From Roseibium sp. (GTDB taxonomy: Bacteria > Pseudomonadota > Alphaproteobacteria > Rhizobiales > Stappiaceae): a stretch of DNA of 64,000 nucleotides. Positions 20,060 through 28,622 of the stretch are shown here, piece after piece (positions within the stretch are counted from its first letter, which is position 1; the number at the start of each line of letters is the position of its first letter). A model generated the notes under the pieces. It ran no database searches, was not told the DNA's origin, and worked only from the letters and a program-made list of their open reading frames with translations. The DNA lies in NCBI GenBank assembly GCA_017643925.1, contig JAEPML010000001.1, forward strand, positions 372,001-436,000, read 5' to 3'. The translations under genes and the position numbers were made by a program.

Positions 20060-21058
20060 TTATCCGGTGGCCGCGCTGGCTGGCGAGATCATGTCCCGCA
20101 ATTCACGCGGAAGATTGAAAGAAATCGTTTCTTCGGCGGTCCGAACGGTTTCCACCGTTACCTCGAACCGCTCCGAAAACGCACTGATGATTTCCTCTAC
20201 CAGTGTTTCCGGGGCGGATGCACCAGCTGTCAGACCCAGCGAAGCGATGTTTTCGAAATCCTGCCAATTAATGTCGCTTGCGCGCTGTATCAGCACCGAG
20301 ACCCTGCAGCCCGCCCGTTCGGCAACTTCGCGCAGGCGCTGAGAGTTGGAAGAATTCGGCGCTCCGACAACAACCATCGCATCGACATCCGGAGCGACGT
20401 GTTTGACGGCTTCCTGCCGGTTGGTCGTCGCGTAGCAGATGTCTTCCTTGTGAGGAGCGACGATGTCGGGAAAACGGGCCTGGAGGGCCGCGACTATGCC
20501 GGCAGTGTCGTCAACCGAAAGGGTCGTCTGGGTAATATAGGCCAGGGGAAGATCGGACTTCGGCTGGAAGGCCTCAACATCTTCCTCCGTCTCGATCAGC
20601 GTTACGGTTCCTACCGGTAGCTGGCCCATGGTTCCGATGACCTCGGGGTGCCCGGCATGTCCGATGAGCAGAACCTCGCGATCGCGCCGGAAATGAATTT
20701 CGGCTTCCTTGTGAACCTTGGAAACGAGCGGGCAGGTGGCGTCGAGATAGAACATGTTCCGCGCCTGAGCATCTTCCGGCACGGACTTCGGGACACCGTG
20801 TGCTGAAAAAATGACGGGACGGTCTACGTGTTCTGCCGGGATTTCTTCCAGTTCCTCGACAAAGACTGCGCCCTTTGCCTTGAGGCCGTCTACGACGAAC
20901 TTGTTGTGCACGATTTCGTGCCGCACATAGACCGGTCTGCCGTATTTCTCGAGCGCCAGTTCAACGATCTGGATAGCCCGGTCGACGCCGGCACAAAATC
21001 CGCGTGGCGCGCAAAGGCGAATGGTCAGGGTTGGTTTGTTTGCGCTGGTCTCTGTCAT
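20060..21058 (-). CDS. ispH: 4-hydroxy-3-methylbut-2-enyl diphosphate reductase
   Basis: This 332-residue iron-sulfur enzyme makes IPP and DMAPP in the last step of the MEP pathway. The three cluster cysteines are visible in [23 protein letters not shown] and [13 protein letters not shown], and the substrate motif NSSNSQRL is present. It heads the ispH-thrB-rnhA operon; ATG 21058 matches the usual family start. Confidence 0.96.
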   Translation of the reverse strand: MTETSANKPTLTIRLCAPRGFCAGVDRAIQIVELALEKYGRPVYVRHEIVHNKFVVDGLKAKGAVFVEELEEIPAEHVDRPVIFSAHGVPKSVPEDAQARNMFYLDATCPLVSKVHKEAEIHFRRDREVLLIGHAGHPEVIGTMGQLPVGTVTLIETEEDVEAFQPKSDLPLAYITQTTLSVDDTAGIVAALQARFPDIVAPHKEDICYATTNRQEAVKHVAPDVDAMVVVGAPNSSNSQRLREVAERAGCRVSVLIQRASDINWQDFENIASLGLTAGASAPETLVEEIISAFSERFEVTVETVRTAEETISFNLPRELRDMISPASAATG

Positions 21059-21297
21059 CGTGCACTTTCTGAAACCTTGTTGGCCGCAATAAGGGCTTGC
21101 GGAGGCCCCGTGTCAAGAGTGGTGCGGCATCGCGCGCCAATTCAGCCACAATCTGCTGTTTCAAACACCTGCGACGCGTCAGGGGCAATAAAACTCGCCA
21201 ACTAAATATGGAACTGCTATGAAGCCCCGCCAAGCTGCTATGTAGTCAAAATGGGTAGATGATGTTCAGTGTGTTTCAGGCCGTAACCGGTGCAAAA

Positions 21298-21831
21298 ATG
21301 AAAACAATCCTCGGCTTGGGGATAAGCGCGACCGTGTTGGCCGCTTGCGGTGGTGCTGAGAAGATCATTGCCGGTGGTCAGGAGCCGATCGAGATTTCTC
21401 CTGAAACCTTCGCGCCGCCTGTTCCCTGTCCGCCAATGCAGCTGCAATCGAACACCTACCTGATCCGGAAGTACCAGCGCGGCAAGGAAAACGAGCAGGA
21501 CCACCTGCTTTACCAGGCAACGGTCGAAGACTGGGCCAACACGTGTACTGCTGAAGCAGGCAATCAACGCCGCATCAAGATGGGTTTTTCAGGGGATGTG
21601 ACCCCGGGACCGGCCTGGAAAGGCGGAGACGTGGTGCTGCCACTTCGTGTCGCCATTATCCCGGGTGGACCGGATGCCAAGCCTCTGGAATCCGAAATTT
21701 TCAAGGTGCCCGTGTCTTTGCCGGCAGGTTCAGCAACAGAAAAATGGACCCTGATTGATAGCAAATTTGCGGTTGCACAGTCCGACAGCGTCAAGATTGT
21801 CTTCGGATTCGATGAAGGACGCCGTCGTTGA
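21298..21831 (+). CDS. Putative lipoprotein of unknown function
   Basis: From ATG 21298 the protein is 177 residues with a lipoprotein signal (MKTILGLGISATVLAAC), Cys17 being the lipid site. An in-frame ATG at 21259 would add 13 residues in front and is the other candidate. The mature part is about 160 residues with two further Cys (VPCPPMQ, ANTCTAE), which could pair, and a C-terminal beta-like region ending in a basic tail. I do not recognise the family. It sits between ispH (divergent) and the glycine riboswitch. Confidence 0.7.
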   Translation: MKTILGLGISATVLAACGGAEKIIAGGQEPIEISPETFAPPVPCPPMQLQSNTYLIRKYQRGKENEQDHLLYQATVEDWANTCTAEAGNQRRIKMGFSGDVTPGPAWKGGDVVLPLRVAIIPGGPDAKPLESEIFKVPVSLPAGSATEKWTLIDSKFAVAQSDSVKIVFGFDEGRRR

Positions 21832-21913
21832 GCCTGCTTGCCGTACAAACTCCCTGACCTTTCAGGAGCTTGGAAGGCGCCTCGTCAATTTGTAGGGCAA
21901 GCCGCACCGCATA

Positions 21914-21942
21914 TTGACAAGCCCTTGCCCCGCTTCCACAAT
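21914..21942 (+). promoter_or_regulatory. Sigma-70-type promoter for the glycine riboswitch/gcv operon
   Basis: TTGACA (21914-21919) and CACAAT (21937-21942) are separated by exactly 17 bases. Transcription would start near 21949, about 50 bases before the first aptamer. Confidence 0.65.
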
Positions 21943-21999
21943 CTCGCCTCGTAAATCAGGGTCGTCCCCTGGTTGGTGTGGTGACACACTGGCGTATTT

Positions 22000-22195
22000 G
22001 CGGGAGAGACCGGTTGACAAGGACCGGCGCCGAAGGAGCAACCGCCCCGGAAACTCTCAGGCAAAAGGACCGCAGGTGCCTAACGCTCTGGAAAGCAGTG
22101 CTCCGTGATTGACGCGGACTGCTCACCGAAGGAGTAACCGCTGGCAGGGCCTTGTGAGTGCCGGTGGGAAATCTCTCAGGTACTCGGACAGAGGG
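22000..22195 (+). promoter_or_regulatory. Tandem glycine riboswitch
   Basis: Two glycine aptamers lie end to end before gcvT. The first spans about 22000-22073 (GCGGGAGAGACC at its start, CCGAAGGAGCAACCGCC core, AACTCTCAGGCAAAAGGACCGC at its end, only partly quoted). The second spans about 22085-22195 (ACCGAAGGAGTAACC core, ATCTCTCAGGTACTCGGACAG), closed by CTCTG 22086-22090 with CAGAG 22189-22193. A short linker joins them. The class binds glycine and usually turns on glycine cleavage genes. No terminator hairpin with a T tract follows, so control may act on translation of gcvT. Confidence 0.93.
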
Positions 22196-22261
22196 GGTGT
22201 GGTGAAGCTTTGCCTGTCAACGGCGAGGTGAACCGCGCGCTTCCTATTGCGAGGAACCTTG

Positions 22262-23413
22262 ATGGCGGCAACTGGCGAGAATGGTGACCTGAAGCTGACA
22301 CCCCTTCATGATCTTCATGAAGAACTGGGTGCGCGGATGGTGCCCTTTGCCGGTTACACCATGCCCGTTCAATTCAACGACGGCATCATGGCGGAGCATC
22401 TGCACACCCGCAGTTCTGCCGGACTGTTTGACGTCTCCCACATGGGGCAGGCATTCCTCATCGGACCTGATCACGAGACCACCGCGCGTGCGCTTGAAGC
22501 CCTCACACCGTCCAATTTCATTGAACTCGGACTTGGGCGCCAGCGCTATACGGTTCTCCTCAATGATGAAGGCGGGATCATCGACGATATCATGGTGACG
22601 CGCTCCGTCTCGGAAGACGACGACGGTCGGCTGATGCTGGTTGTAAACGCCGCACGCAAGGAGATTGACTACGCACATTTCCGCGACCGTCTGCCGGACA
22701 ATGTCAGGCTGGAAGTCGTCGAGGAACGTGCATTGATCGCCGTGCAGGGGCCACAGGCCGTCGAGGTCGTTGCCGCCCATGCGCCCAAGGTGACTGACCT
22801 GGCCTTCATGTCTGCTTCTTCAATGGAGTTTGACGGTATTGACTGTCATGTCGGTCGCGCGGGCTACACGGGCGAAGACGGGGTGGAAATGTCGGTTCCA
22901 GCCGGCGTTGCGGAACCGATTGCCCGTGCGCTGTTGGCCGATGACCGTGTTGCCCCCATTGGACTGGGCGCGCGCGACAGCCTGCGTCTTGAAGCCGGTC
23001 TATGTCTTTACGGGCACGACATCGACGAAACCACCTCGCCGGTCGAAGGCGCGATCACGTTTTGCATGCAGAAACGCCGGCGAATGGAAGGTGGTTTCCC
23101 GGGCGCGGACCGTATCCGATCGGAACTGGATGAAAAGCCTGGCCGGCTCCGTGTCGGACTGCTCCTGGAGGGCAGGGCACCAGCTCGCGAGGGCGCTGAA
23201 ATTGCCTTGCCTGGTGGACCGGTTGTAGGAATGGTGACATCGGGCGGCTTTGCTCCCACGGTGGGAGCACCAATCGCAATGGGCTATGTGCCAACCGAAC
23301 ATGCGGACAGCGGAACCCAGTTGGAGCTGATCGTGCGCAATCGAAGGCTTCCCGCCAGGGTCGTGGAAATGCCTTTCGTACCCAATCGCTATTATCGAAA
23401 ACCCAAGACCTGA
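22262..23413 (+). CDS. gcvT: Aminomethyltransferase (glycine cleavage T protein)
   Basis: This 383-residue protein transfers the methylene group from the H-protein-bound intermediate to tetrahydrofolate, releasing ammonia. Typical segments are [27 protein letters not shown] at the start (partly quoted), [17 protein letters not shown] and a [18 protein letters not shown] region. ATG 22262 lies after GAGGAACCTTG; a TTG at 22247 is in frame but less likely. It is the first gene after the glycine riboswitch, 26 bases before gcvH. Confidence 0.95.
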   Translation: MAATGENGDLKLTPLHDLHEELGARMVPFAGYTMPVQFNDGIMAEHLHTRSSAGLFDVSHMGQAFLIGPDHETTARALEALTPSNFIELGLGRQRYTVLLNDEGGIIDDIMVTRSVSEDDDGRLMLVVNAARKEIDYAHFRDRLPDNVRLEVVEERALIAVQGPQAVEVVAAHAPKVTDLAFMSASSMEFDGIDCHVGRAGYTGEDGVEMSVPAGVAEPIARALLADDRVAPIGLGARDSLRLEAGLCLYGHDIDETTSPVEGAITFCMQKRRRMEGGFPGADRIRSELDEKPGRLRVGLLLEGRAPAREGAEIALPGGPVVGMVTSGGFAPTVGAPIAMGYVPTEHADSGTQLELIVRNRRLPARVVEMPFVPNRYYRKPKT

Positions 23414-23439
23414 TCCTTGCCAGAAAATGGACACTGCAA

Positions 23440-23811
23440 ATGACGACTTATTACTCAAAAGACCACGAATGGATCTCCGTTGAAGGCGACGTCGCCACCG
23501 TCGGTATCACGAACTACGCCCAGGAACAGCTTGGCGATGTGGTCTATGTTGAACTGCCGGAAACGGGCAAGGAGCTCGCCCAGGGCGATGAAGCTGCTGT
23601 AGTGGAATCGGTCAAGGCGGCCAGCGAGGTCTACGCACCGCTTGATGGCGAGGTGGTCGAGGCCAACGAAGCGCTTGCCGACGAACCTGCAAAGGTCAAC
23701 GAAGATCCGGAAGGCGCTGCCTGGTTCATGAAACAGAAAGTCGCCAATCCGGGGCAATTGTCCGACCTCATGGACGAAGCGGCCTACAAGGCATACGTGG
23801 AGACACTGTGA
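23440..23811 (+). CDS. gcvH: Glycine cleavage system H protein
   Basis: This 123-residue lipoyl carrier shuttles the aminomethyl group between P, T and L proteins. Lys59 in [14 protein letters not shown] is the lipoylation site. It is 26 bases downstream of gcvT and 3 bases before an OsmC-like gene. gcvP, which often follows directly, is not present here or anywhere else in the window. Confidence 0.96.
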   Translation: MTTYYSKDHEWISVEGDVATVGITNYAQEQLGDVVYVELPETGKELAQGDEAAVVESVKAASEVYAPLDGEVVEANEALADEPAKVNEDPEGAAWFMKQKVANPGQLSDLMDEAAYKAYVETL

Positions 23812-23814
23812 TCC

Positions 23815-24300
23815 ATGGCGGGGCATTATTACTCGGCGAACGTTGAATGGGCTTGCGACGGAGACTATCTCGGAAATGCCTATTCGCGTGGGCATGTCTG
23901 GCGGTTCGACGGCGGTTTGGAAATACCTGCCAGCGCATCCCCGACAGTGGTGCCCCTGCCATATTCCATAGAGGCGGCAGTCGATCCCGAAGAGGCCTTC
24001 GTGGCGGCGATTTCATCCTGCCACATGATGTCTTTTCTGGACCTTGCACGCCGGGCCAACTTCAACGTCTCGAGCTACCGGGATAACGCCCAGGGCGAGA
24101 TGAACCGGGTGGCACGTGGCAAGATGGCGATCACCAAGGTTGTGCTGCGCCCCGAAATCACGCTGATTGCCGATGAAGACCCGGATCCGACCTGGCTGAC
24201 GGATCTTCATGAAAAGGCGCATGACGTCTGTTTCATCGCCAATTCGGTCAGTTGTGAAATCATCGTGGAGCCGCTGCCGCTCAAGTTGAAAACTTCCTGA
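23815..24300 (+). CDS. OsmC family protein
   Basis: This 161-residue protein belongs to the OsmC/Ohr superfamily. VDPEEAFVAAISSCHMMSFLDLA carries the first conserved Cys region (partly quoted) and HDVCFIANSVSCEIIVEP the second Cys. Family members reduce organic hydroperoxides using these two cysteines, although non-Ohr OsmC proteins can have other roles. It starts 3 bases after gcvH and ends at a terminator, so it shares glycine-riboswitch control. Confidence 0.88.
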   Translation: MAGHYYSANVEWACDGDYLGNAYSRGHVWRFDGGLEIPASASPTVVPLPYSIEAAVDPEEAFVAAISSCHMMSFLDLARRANFNVSSYRDNAQGEMNRVARGKMAITKVVLRPEITLIADEDPDPTWLTDLHEKAHDVCFIANSVSCEIIVEPLPLKLKTS

Positions 24301-24350
24301 CGACCGAAAGCGCATCTCCAGGAAATCATTCTCCAGCTTTGGTGGAGAGG

Positions 24351-24379
24351 CCGGGTGGAAATATCCACCCGGTTTTTTT
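24351..24379 (+). terminator. Rho-independent terminator of the gcvT-gcvH-osmC operon
   Basis: CCGGGTGGA (24351-24359) pairs with TCCACCCGG (24364-24372) around a 4-base loop and is followed by seven T. Confidence 0.9.
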
Positions 24380-24402
24380 GTGCGTCCAGATGGGAAATCA
24401 AA

Positions 24403-24440
24403 TTGACAATAATATTGTCATTATGACAAATTAATTGTCA
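24403..24440. promoter_or_regulatory. Twin palindromic operators before a MarR gene
   Basis: Two 17-bp palindromes, TGACAATAATATTGTCA (24404-24420) and TGACAAATTAATTGTCA (24424-24440), share TGACAA...TTGTCA arms. Their centres are 20 bp apart, two helical turns, so two dimers would bind the same face of DNA. A TTGACA (24403-24408) overlaps the first copy, which fits autorepression by the MarR protein encoded 12 bases downstream. Confidence 0.75.
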
Positions 24441-24451
24441 AAGAGGATCGC

Positions 24452-24916
24452 ATGGACAAAACAACAGAGCTTTACGAGATCATCCGCTTGATCCGACCGG
24501 TTCACAGGCGCCTTGCGCGCGCGGTCGAGGCCAAACTGACCGGGACCGGCATAACCGTTGGCATGCGGGCGGTCATGGAAGTGCTCGAAGAGGCCGGGCC
24601 GTTGTCGGTACCGGAAGTCGGTCGCACCCTGTTTCTTGCACGTCAGCAGGTTCAGTTGATGATCAACACGCTTGAGGAGCTGGAACTGGTCGAACGTCGG
24701 CCAAACCCGGCTCACAAGCGCTCGCCCCTGTTTGCGCTCACCGAGGCTGGGCGTACCCGTTTTGGAGAAATCAGGGCACGGGAAAACCTGGAGATGGACG
24801 CCGTTTGTGAGCTGTTTTCAGATGAACAGTTGCAGTCTTCACAAAGGGTTCTCTGTGCCATGCTCGACCATTTTGCAGAATTCGAGGACGACCCGGATCG
24901 TCCAAGACCATTTTAA
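24452..24916 (+). CDS. MarR family transcriptional regulator
   Basis: This 154-residue winged-helix regulator shows the usual MarR layout: an N-terminal dimerisation helix, a recognition region (VPEVGRTLFLARQQVQLMINTLEELELVERR, partly quoted), a wing with KRSPLFALTEAG and a C-terminal helix. AAAGAGGA lies before the ATG. Two palindromes directly upstream are the likely operator, implying autoregulation. It is followed 24 bases later by a cysteine hydrolase gene that is probably its target. Confidence 0.9.
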   Translation: MDKTTELYEIIRLIRPVHRRLARAVEAKLTGTGITVGMRAVMEVLEEAGPLSVPEVGRTLFLARQQVQLMINTLEELELVERRPNPAHKRSPLFALTEAGRTRFGEIRARENLEMDAVCELFSDEQLQSSQRVLCAMLDHFAEFEDDPDRPRPF

Positions 24917-24940
24917 CCAGGGACACTCCAGGAGGGATCG

Positions 24941-25594
24941 ATGTCTGGACTTTGGATAGGCCTGATTGCCGCCGGCCTGTGCATTTTGGCGGTTGTGCTT
25001 TACACGCTTTTCATCTCGAGGAAGATCAGCACACCGACCCGAGGCGCAAGGATTGACCAGAGCGAACGACCGAACACCGCACTTGTCGTGATCGACGTTC
25101 AGGAGGATTTCACGCACCAGACCGGAAAAAACGGCTTTGACCCTGCGTCTCGGGATGCGGCGCTTGCAGACATCAACCGCAACCTTGCAGAAGCGCGGGC
25201 CAGCGGTCAGGACATTGTCTTCATCAAGCATGTTTTCCGAGACTGGTGGGCGATTATGGCGATGAAGCTGCTTGCCGGAGGTGTCGGTACGCCCGGACGG
25301 GAGGGGTTGCGGCTGGATCCAGTCCTGGATGTCCGGGAGGCGCCGATTTTTGAGAAGGCGATTGGTGACGCATTTTCAAATGCTGAGTTTGAAAACTGGC
25401 TTGCACGGAGAGAGATCGGCAGACTGATCCTGACCGGGCTGGACGCGTGCCAATGTGTGCAGCTGACGGCAAGGGGAGGGCTTGCACGCGGCTATCGGGT
25501 GGAGGTCCGCGAAGCGTCGACGCTCACCACAACACCTGAAAAGTGGGCCGGCCTGAAAGGCGAGCTCAAGCTGGCTGGTGCAGAGATGAGCTAG
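24941..25594 (+). CDS. Membrane-anchored isochorismatase-like cysteine hydrolase
   Basis: This 217-residue protein starts with a membrane helix (WIGLIAAGLCILAVVLYTLFI) and then an isochorismatase-fold domain. The catalytic Asp (LVVIDVQEDF), Lys (PIFEKAIGDAF) and Cys (LTGLDACQCVQLTARGG) are all present. Members hydrolyse amides or vinyl ethers such as nicotinamide, N-carbamoyl amines or isochorismate; the substrate here is unknown. A membrane anchor is unusual for the family. AGGAGG lies before ATG 24941, and the gene is in an operon with the MarR regulator. Confidence 0.85.
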   Translation: MSGLWIGLIAAGLCILAVVLYTLFISRKISTPTRGARIDQSERPNTALVVIDVQEDFTHQTGKNGFDPASRDAALADINRNLAEARASGQDIVFIKHVFRDWWAIMAMKLLAGGVGTPGREGLRLDPVLDVREAPIFEKAIGDAFSNAEFENWLARREIGRLILTGLDACQCVQLTARGGLARGYRVEVREASTLTTTPEKWAGLKGELKLAGAEMS

Positions 25595-25700
25595 AGCGTT
25601 TTGCAGTGCTGAAACTGTCTCCTAGTCGTCCGCTCAGTCCTGTGGCACCATTGGGACGGGTGGTATTGAGGTGTCGTGCGGCGGAATTTGTGGAGGAAAC

Positions 25701-27758
25701 ATGTTTCGACCAATTGTTTCGGCATGCATTGCACTCACTGTTTTCACAAGCGCCTCCTGGGCAAATGACAAGCTTGCCATTGTCTTCGATGGTTCCGGTT
25801 CCATGTGGGGCCAGATCGAAGGGCGCACCAAGATTGAAATTGCCCGGGACGCGATGGGAAATGTGCTCGGATCGCTGCCCGGCGACCTTGAACTTGGCCT
25901 GATTGCCTACGGCCATCGTCAAAAGGGGAGTTGCGCGGACATCGAACTTGTCGTCCCCGCGGCAAAAGGGACCGCAAGCGTCATAAAATCCGCCACGGAT
26001 GGCATTACTCCCAAAGGCAAGACACCTCTCAGTGCTGCAGTTCGATATGCAGCGGAAACGCTCAAATTCACCGAAGACAAGGCCACCGTGGTTCTGGTGA
26101 CGGACGGGATTGAAACCTGCAATGCGGATCCCTGTGCGCTGGGGAACGAGCTGGCCGCACTCGGGGTGAATTTCACGGCACATGTTATCGGTTTTGGCCT
26201 GACGGAGGAGGAAGGTCGGCAGGTAGCCTGCCTGGCAGAAAATACCGGAGGGCTCTACATCCAGGCCGGAAGCACATCGGAACTGACCGATGCCCTGACA
26301 GCAACCGTGGAACTGGAACCGGAACTTGAAACCACGGCGTCCGCGGAACCGGCGCAGCTGCCGGAGGCCTCTTTGGACGCACCGGACATGGTCTCGATCG
26401 GGGCCCGGATTGATATCTTCTGGCAAGGGCCAGGTGGCCGCTATGACCAGATTCACCTCTTTGATCCGGCCGCCGGCAACGGCGAAGGCAAGCGGTTGAG
26501 GTCCAAGGCACTTCATAACGGTGACCTGGACAACAAATCCGTTGCCATGACCGTTGTCTCAGAGCCGGGAACCTATGAATTGAGATACTGGGACGGCTCC
26601 GGCCGTCAGCAGCTTGCCAGTCGCTTGATTGAAGTGACGCCGGCTGAAGTCGCCCTCTTTGCACCCGCCGAGATCGCCATGGCACGCCCGGTAATGGTCG
26701 AATGGATCGGGCCCGGTGCGCGTTATGATGCCATTCAGTTGTTCGATGCAGAAGTGCGCGGCGGAGAAGGCAAGGTGATCCGGACCAAACCGCTCAGAAA
26801 CGACGATTTCGACAATCGCATGGTGACACTGGCAACGCCTGCCAAAATGGGGACTTATGAACTTCGCTACTATGCGGGACAGGACAGGAAAGTCCTGGCG
26901 ACGCGCGAGATCGACATCATCGAGGCCCCGGTAACTCTGGAAACCTCGGAGGCTGCGGAAGCGGGCAGACCAATCATCGTCGACTGGGTTGGACCGGGAG
27001 CTCGTTATGACAGTGTTTGGCTGGTGGATCCTGCGTCTGGCAAGAAAATCCGCGAAAAGCGACTGCGCAACGACGACTTTGAAAATCAAAGGGTTTCCTT
27101 GCCTGGGCCGGTGAAGCCGGGACCTTACGAGCTGCAATATTACAATGGGGACAACAAGACGGTCCTGGCGTCAGTGCCGATTGAAGTGACTGCTGCCGTG
27201 GTATCGCTGAAGGCTCCCGGCGAAATCGGGCAGGGCCGGATTTTGACGGTGACCTGGCAAGGTCCCGGGGCCCGATACGACAGCGTCCAGATCTTCGATC
27301 CCGAAGCGCGCGGCGGTGTGGGCCGGGTGATCCATCAGAAGCGATTGCGCAACGATGATTTCGAGAACAACACGGCGTCTTTGCCCACCCCGATAACACC
27401 GGGAACCTACCAGCTGCGCTACTGGAACGGGGACAACAAGTCAGTGTTGGTCACCCGGCCGCTTGCCATAACGCCTCTGGAAATCAGTCTGGAAGCCCCA
27501 CCCTCGGTCGAGACCGAAACGCGATTTGACGTTGACTGGCAGGGACCCGGTGCACGCTACGATGCGGTTCAGATCTGGGATCCTTCAGCGCGTGGGGGAA
27601 AAGGCAAGGTGGTCCATCAAAAACGGGTGTGGTCCGGTGACAAGGGATCGCAGACCGTGACACTCAATGCTCCCAAGGCAGCGGGTGAATATGAGCTGCG
27701 ATACTATAATGGCGACAACAAGAAGGTCTTGTTGACGCAGCCCTTGTCGGTTCAGTAA
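25701..27758 (+). CDS. Secreted VWA-domain protein with five tandem beta-type repeats
   Basis: From ATG 25701 (GGAGGAAAC upstream) the protein is 685 residues with a signal peptide (MFRPIVSACIALTVFTSASWA). A von Willebrand A domain follows directly, with the metal-site motif DGSGSM at about residue 29, a Thr in GKTPLSAAV and LVTDGIETC. After an acidic, Pro-rich linker (~residue 205-225) come five repeats of about 93 residues, each with W-x-GPGxRYD, a mid KxLRNDDFxN block and a closing PGxYELRYYNGDNKxVL block. Repeat 3 lacks the RGGxGK loop and repeat 5 has lost the NDDF block. It is probably periplasmic or exported and adhesive; function unknown. It stands alone as a transcription unit. Confidence 0.88.
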   Translation: MFRPIVSACIALTVFTSASWANDKLAIVFDGSGSMWGQIEGRTKIEIARDAMGNVLGSLPGDLELGLIAYGHRQKGSCADIELVVPAAKGTASVIKSATDGITPKGKTPLSAAVRYAAETLKFTEDKATVVLVTDGIETCNADPCALGNELAALGVNFTAHVIGFGLTEEEGRQVACLAENTGGLYIQAGSTSELTDALTATVELEPELETTASAEPAQLPEASLDAPDMVSIGARIDIFWQGPGGRYDQIHLFDPAAGNGEGKRLRSKALHNGDLDNKSVAMTVVSEPGTYELRYWDGSGRQQLASRLIEVTPAEVALFAPAEIAMARPVMVEWIGPGARYDAIQLFDAEVRGGEGKVIRTKPLRNDDFDNRMVTLATPAKMGTYELRYYAGQDRKVLATREIDIIEAPVTLETSEAAEAGRPIIVDWVGPGARYDSVWLVDPASGKKIREKRLRNDDFENQRVSLPGPVKPGPYELQYYNGDNKTVLASVPIEVTAAVVSLKAPGEIGQGRILTVTWQGPGARYDSVQIFDPEARGGVGRVIHQKRLRNDDFENNTASLPTPITPGTYQLRYWNGDNKSVLVTRPLAITPLEISLEAPPSVETETRFDVDWQGPGARYDAVQIWDPSARGGKGKVVHQKRVWSGDKGSQTVTLNAPKAAGEYELRYYNGDNKKVLLTQPLSVQ
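26379..27758 (+). repeat. Five ~280-bp coding repeats in the VWA protein gene
   Basis: The DNA codes five tandem ~93-residue units anchored on GPGxRYD, starting near 26427, 26710, 26990, 27264 and 27543. They are clearly homologous at protein level but diverged at DNA level, so this is an old expansion and not a recombination-active tandem repeat. Confidence 0.8.
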
Positions 27759-27779
27759 CACGCCGCTGACCTCGAAATG

Positions 27780-27814
27780 TCCGGAGCAGTTCAGGCAAGT
27801 CTGACTGCTCCGGA
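27780..27814. terminator. Hairpin between convergent VWA and GST genes
   Basis: TCCGGAGCAGTTCAG (27780-27794) pairs with CTGACTGCTCCGGA (27801-27814), a 14-bp stem with one bulged T and a 6-base loop. T tracts are weak on both sides (AATTTCT; CATTTCG), so it is a likely but imperfect bidirectional terminator. Confidence 0.55.
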
Positions 27815-27826
27815 ATTTCTCGTCGA

Positions 27827-28525
27827 TCAAGCAGCTGTCGAGGCCGCGTCCTGGTCCGATTCAGCCAGGAGCTTCGAGATCCAGGTGCCCCGCCTTGCCA
27901 GAAAGTCACGAAGCAGGTCCGGATAGTCCTCGGTGACCGCGTTCTTCACGGAGGGCCGGCGGGCCAACTCTGATCGCCAGTCAGATACCTTTTCCAACCC
28001 GGTGAAAACTTGAAGGTCCGCGAATGCCTCGAACACATCGAAATACCGGAAAACCGGTCCGAAGGCGGCGTCGACAAGGCTGAATGACGAGCCTTCAAAG
28101 AAGGGGCCATCATCGGAAAGGCGGTCTTCAAGATGTTCGAATTTGGTCCTGAGCGCCTGTGTCGCATTTCGGAAGGAGGCTTCGTCACGGGCAGAATACA
28201 GCGCTCCGATACCGTTCAGTGTCTGAGAAGCGAACTCGACATAGGCCCGGTGCTGGGCGCGCAAGACGGGATCCGACGGATGCAGCGGGTCTCCTTCTGT
28301 CTCTTCCAGAAACTCGACGATAGGCGCGGATTCAAACAGATAACGGTCTGAGCCCGTTTTCAGGAGAGGGACCTTTCCGAGCGGCGATGCCGCTTTGAAC
28401 CAGTCCGGTTTGTTCGCCAGGTCGATATAGACCCGTTCAAACGCAACCTGCTTTTCATCAAGCACGATCGCTGCGCGTTGCACATAGGGGCAGAGCGTGT
28501 GGCTGATCAGGGTAAGTTTTGTCAT
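27827..28525 (-). CDS. Glutathione S-transferase family protein
   Basis: This 232-residue protein has an N-terminal thioredoxin-fold domain with SHTLCPYVQRAAIVLDEK (a Cys-type active site, as in omega/lambda-like GSTs), the GSH-binding PLGKVPLL and ESAPIVEFL segments, and a helical C-terminal domain. The Cys-Pro-Tyr site suggests thiol transfer or reductive deglutathionylation more than classical conjugation. ATG 28525 is used because MTKLTLISHTLCP is the usual start and an AAGGAT site lies upstream. It is divergent from a MarR gene, with three palindromes in the shared promoter. Confidence 0.9.
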   Translation of the reverse strand: MTKLTLISHTLCPYVQRAAIVLDEKQVAFERVYIDLANKPDWFKAASPLGKVPLLKTGSDRYLFESAPIVEFLEETEGDPLHPSDPVLRAQHRAYVEFASQTLNGIGALYSARDEASFRNATQALRTKFEHLEDRLSDDGPFFEGSSFSLVDAAFGPVFRYFDVFEAFADLQVFTGLEKVSDWRSELARRPSVKNAVTEDYPDLLRDFLARRGTWISKLLAESDQDAASTAA

Positions 28526-28540
28526 CGTGAGTATCCTTTC

Positions 28541-28600
28541 ATGCAGTTGCATGAAAATATATGCAAGTGCATTTAAAAATCAAGATTGATGCAAATGCAT
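28541..28600. promoter_or_regulatory. Three ATGCA-N2-TGCAT palindromes between GST and MarR genes
   Basis: ATGCAGTTGCAT (28541-28552), ATGCAAGTGCAT (28561-28572) and ATGCAAATGCAT (28589-28600) lie in the 80 bp between the divergent genes, with starts 20 and 28 bp apart. They are the probable binding sites of the adjacent MarR protein and would control both genes. Confidence 0.75.
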
Positions 28601-28622
28601 CAAAATGATTGGATATGGAACC

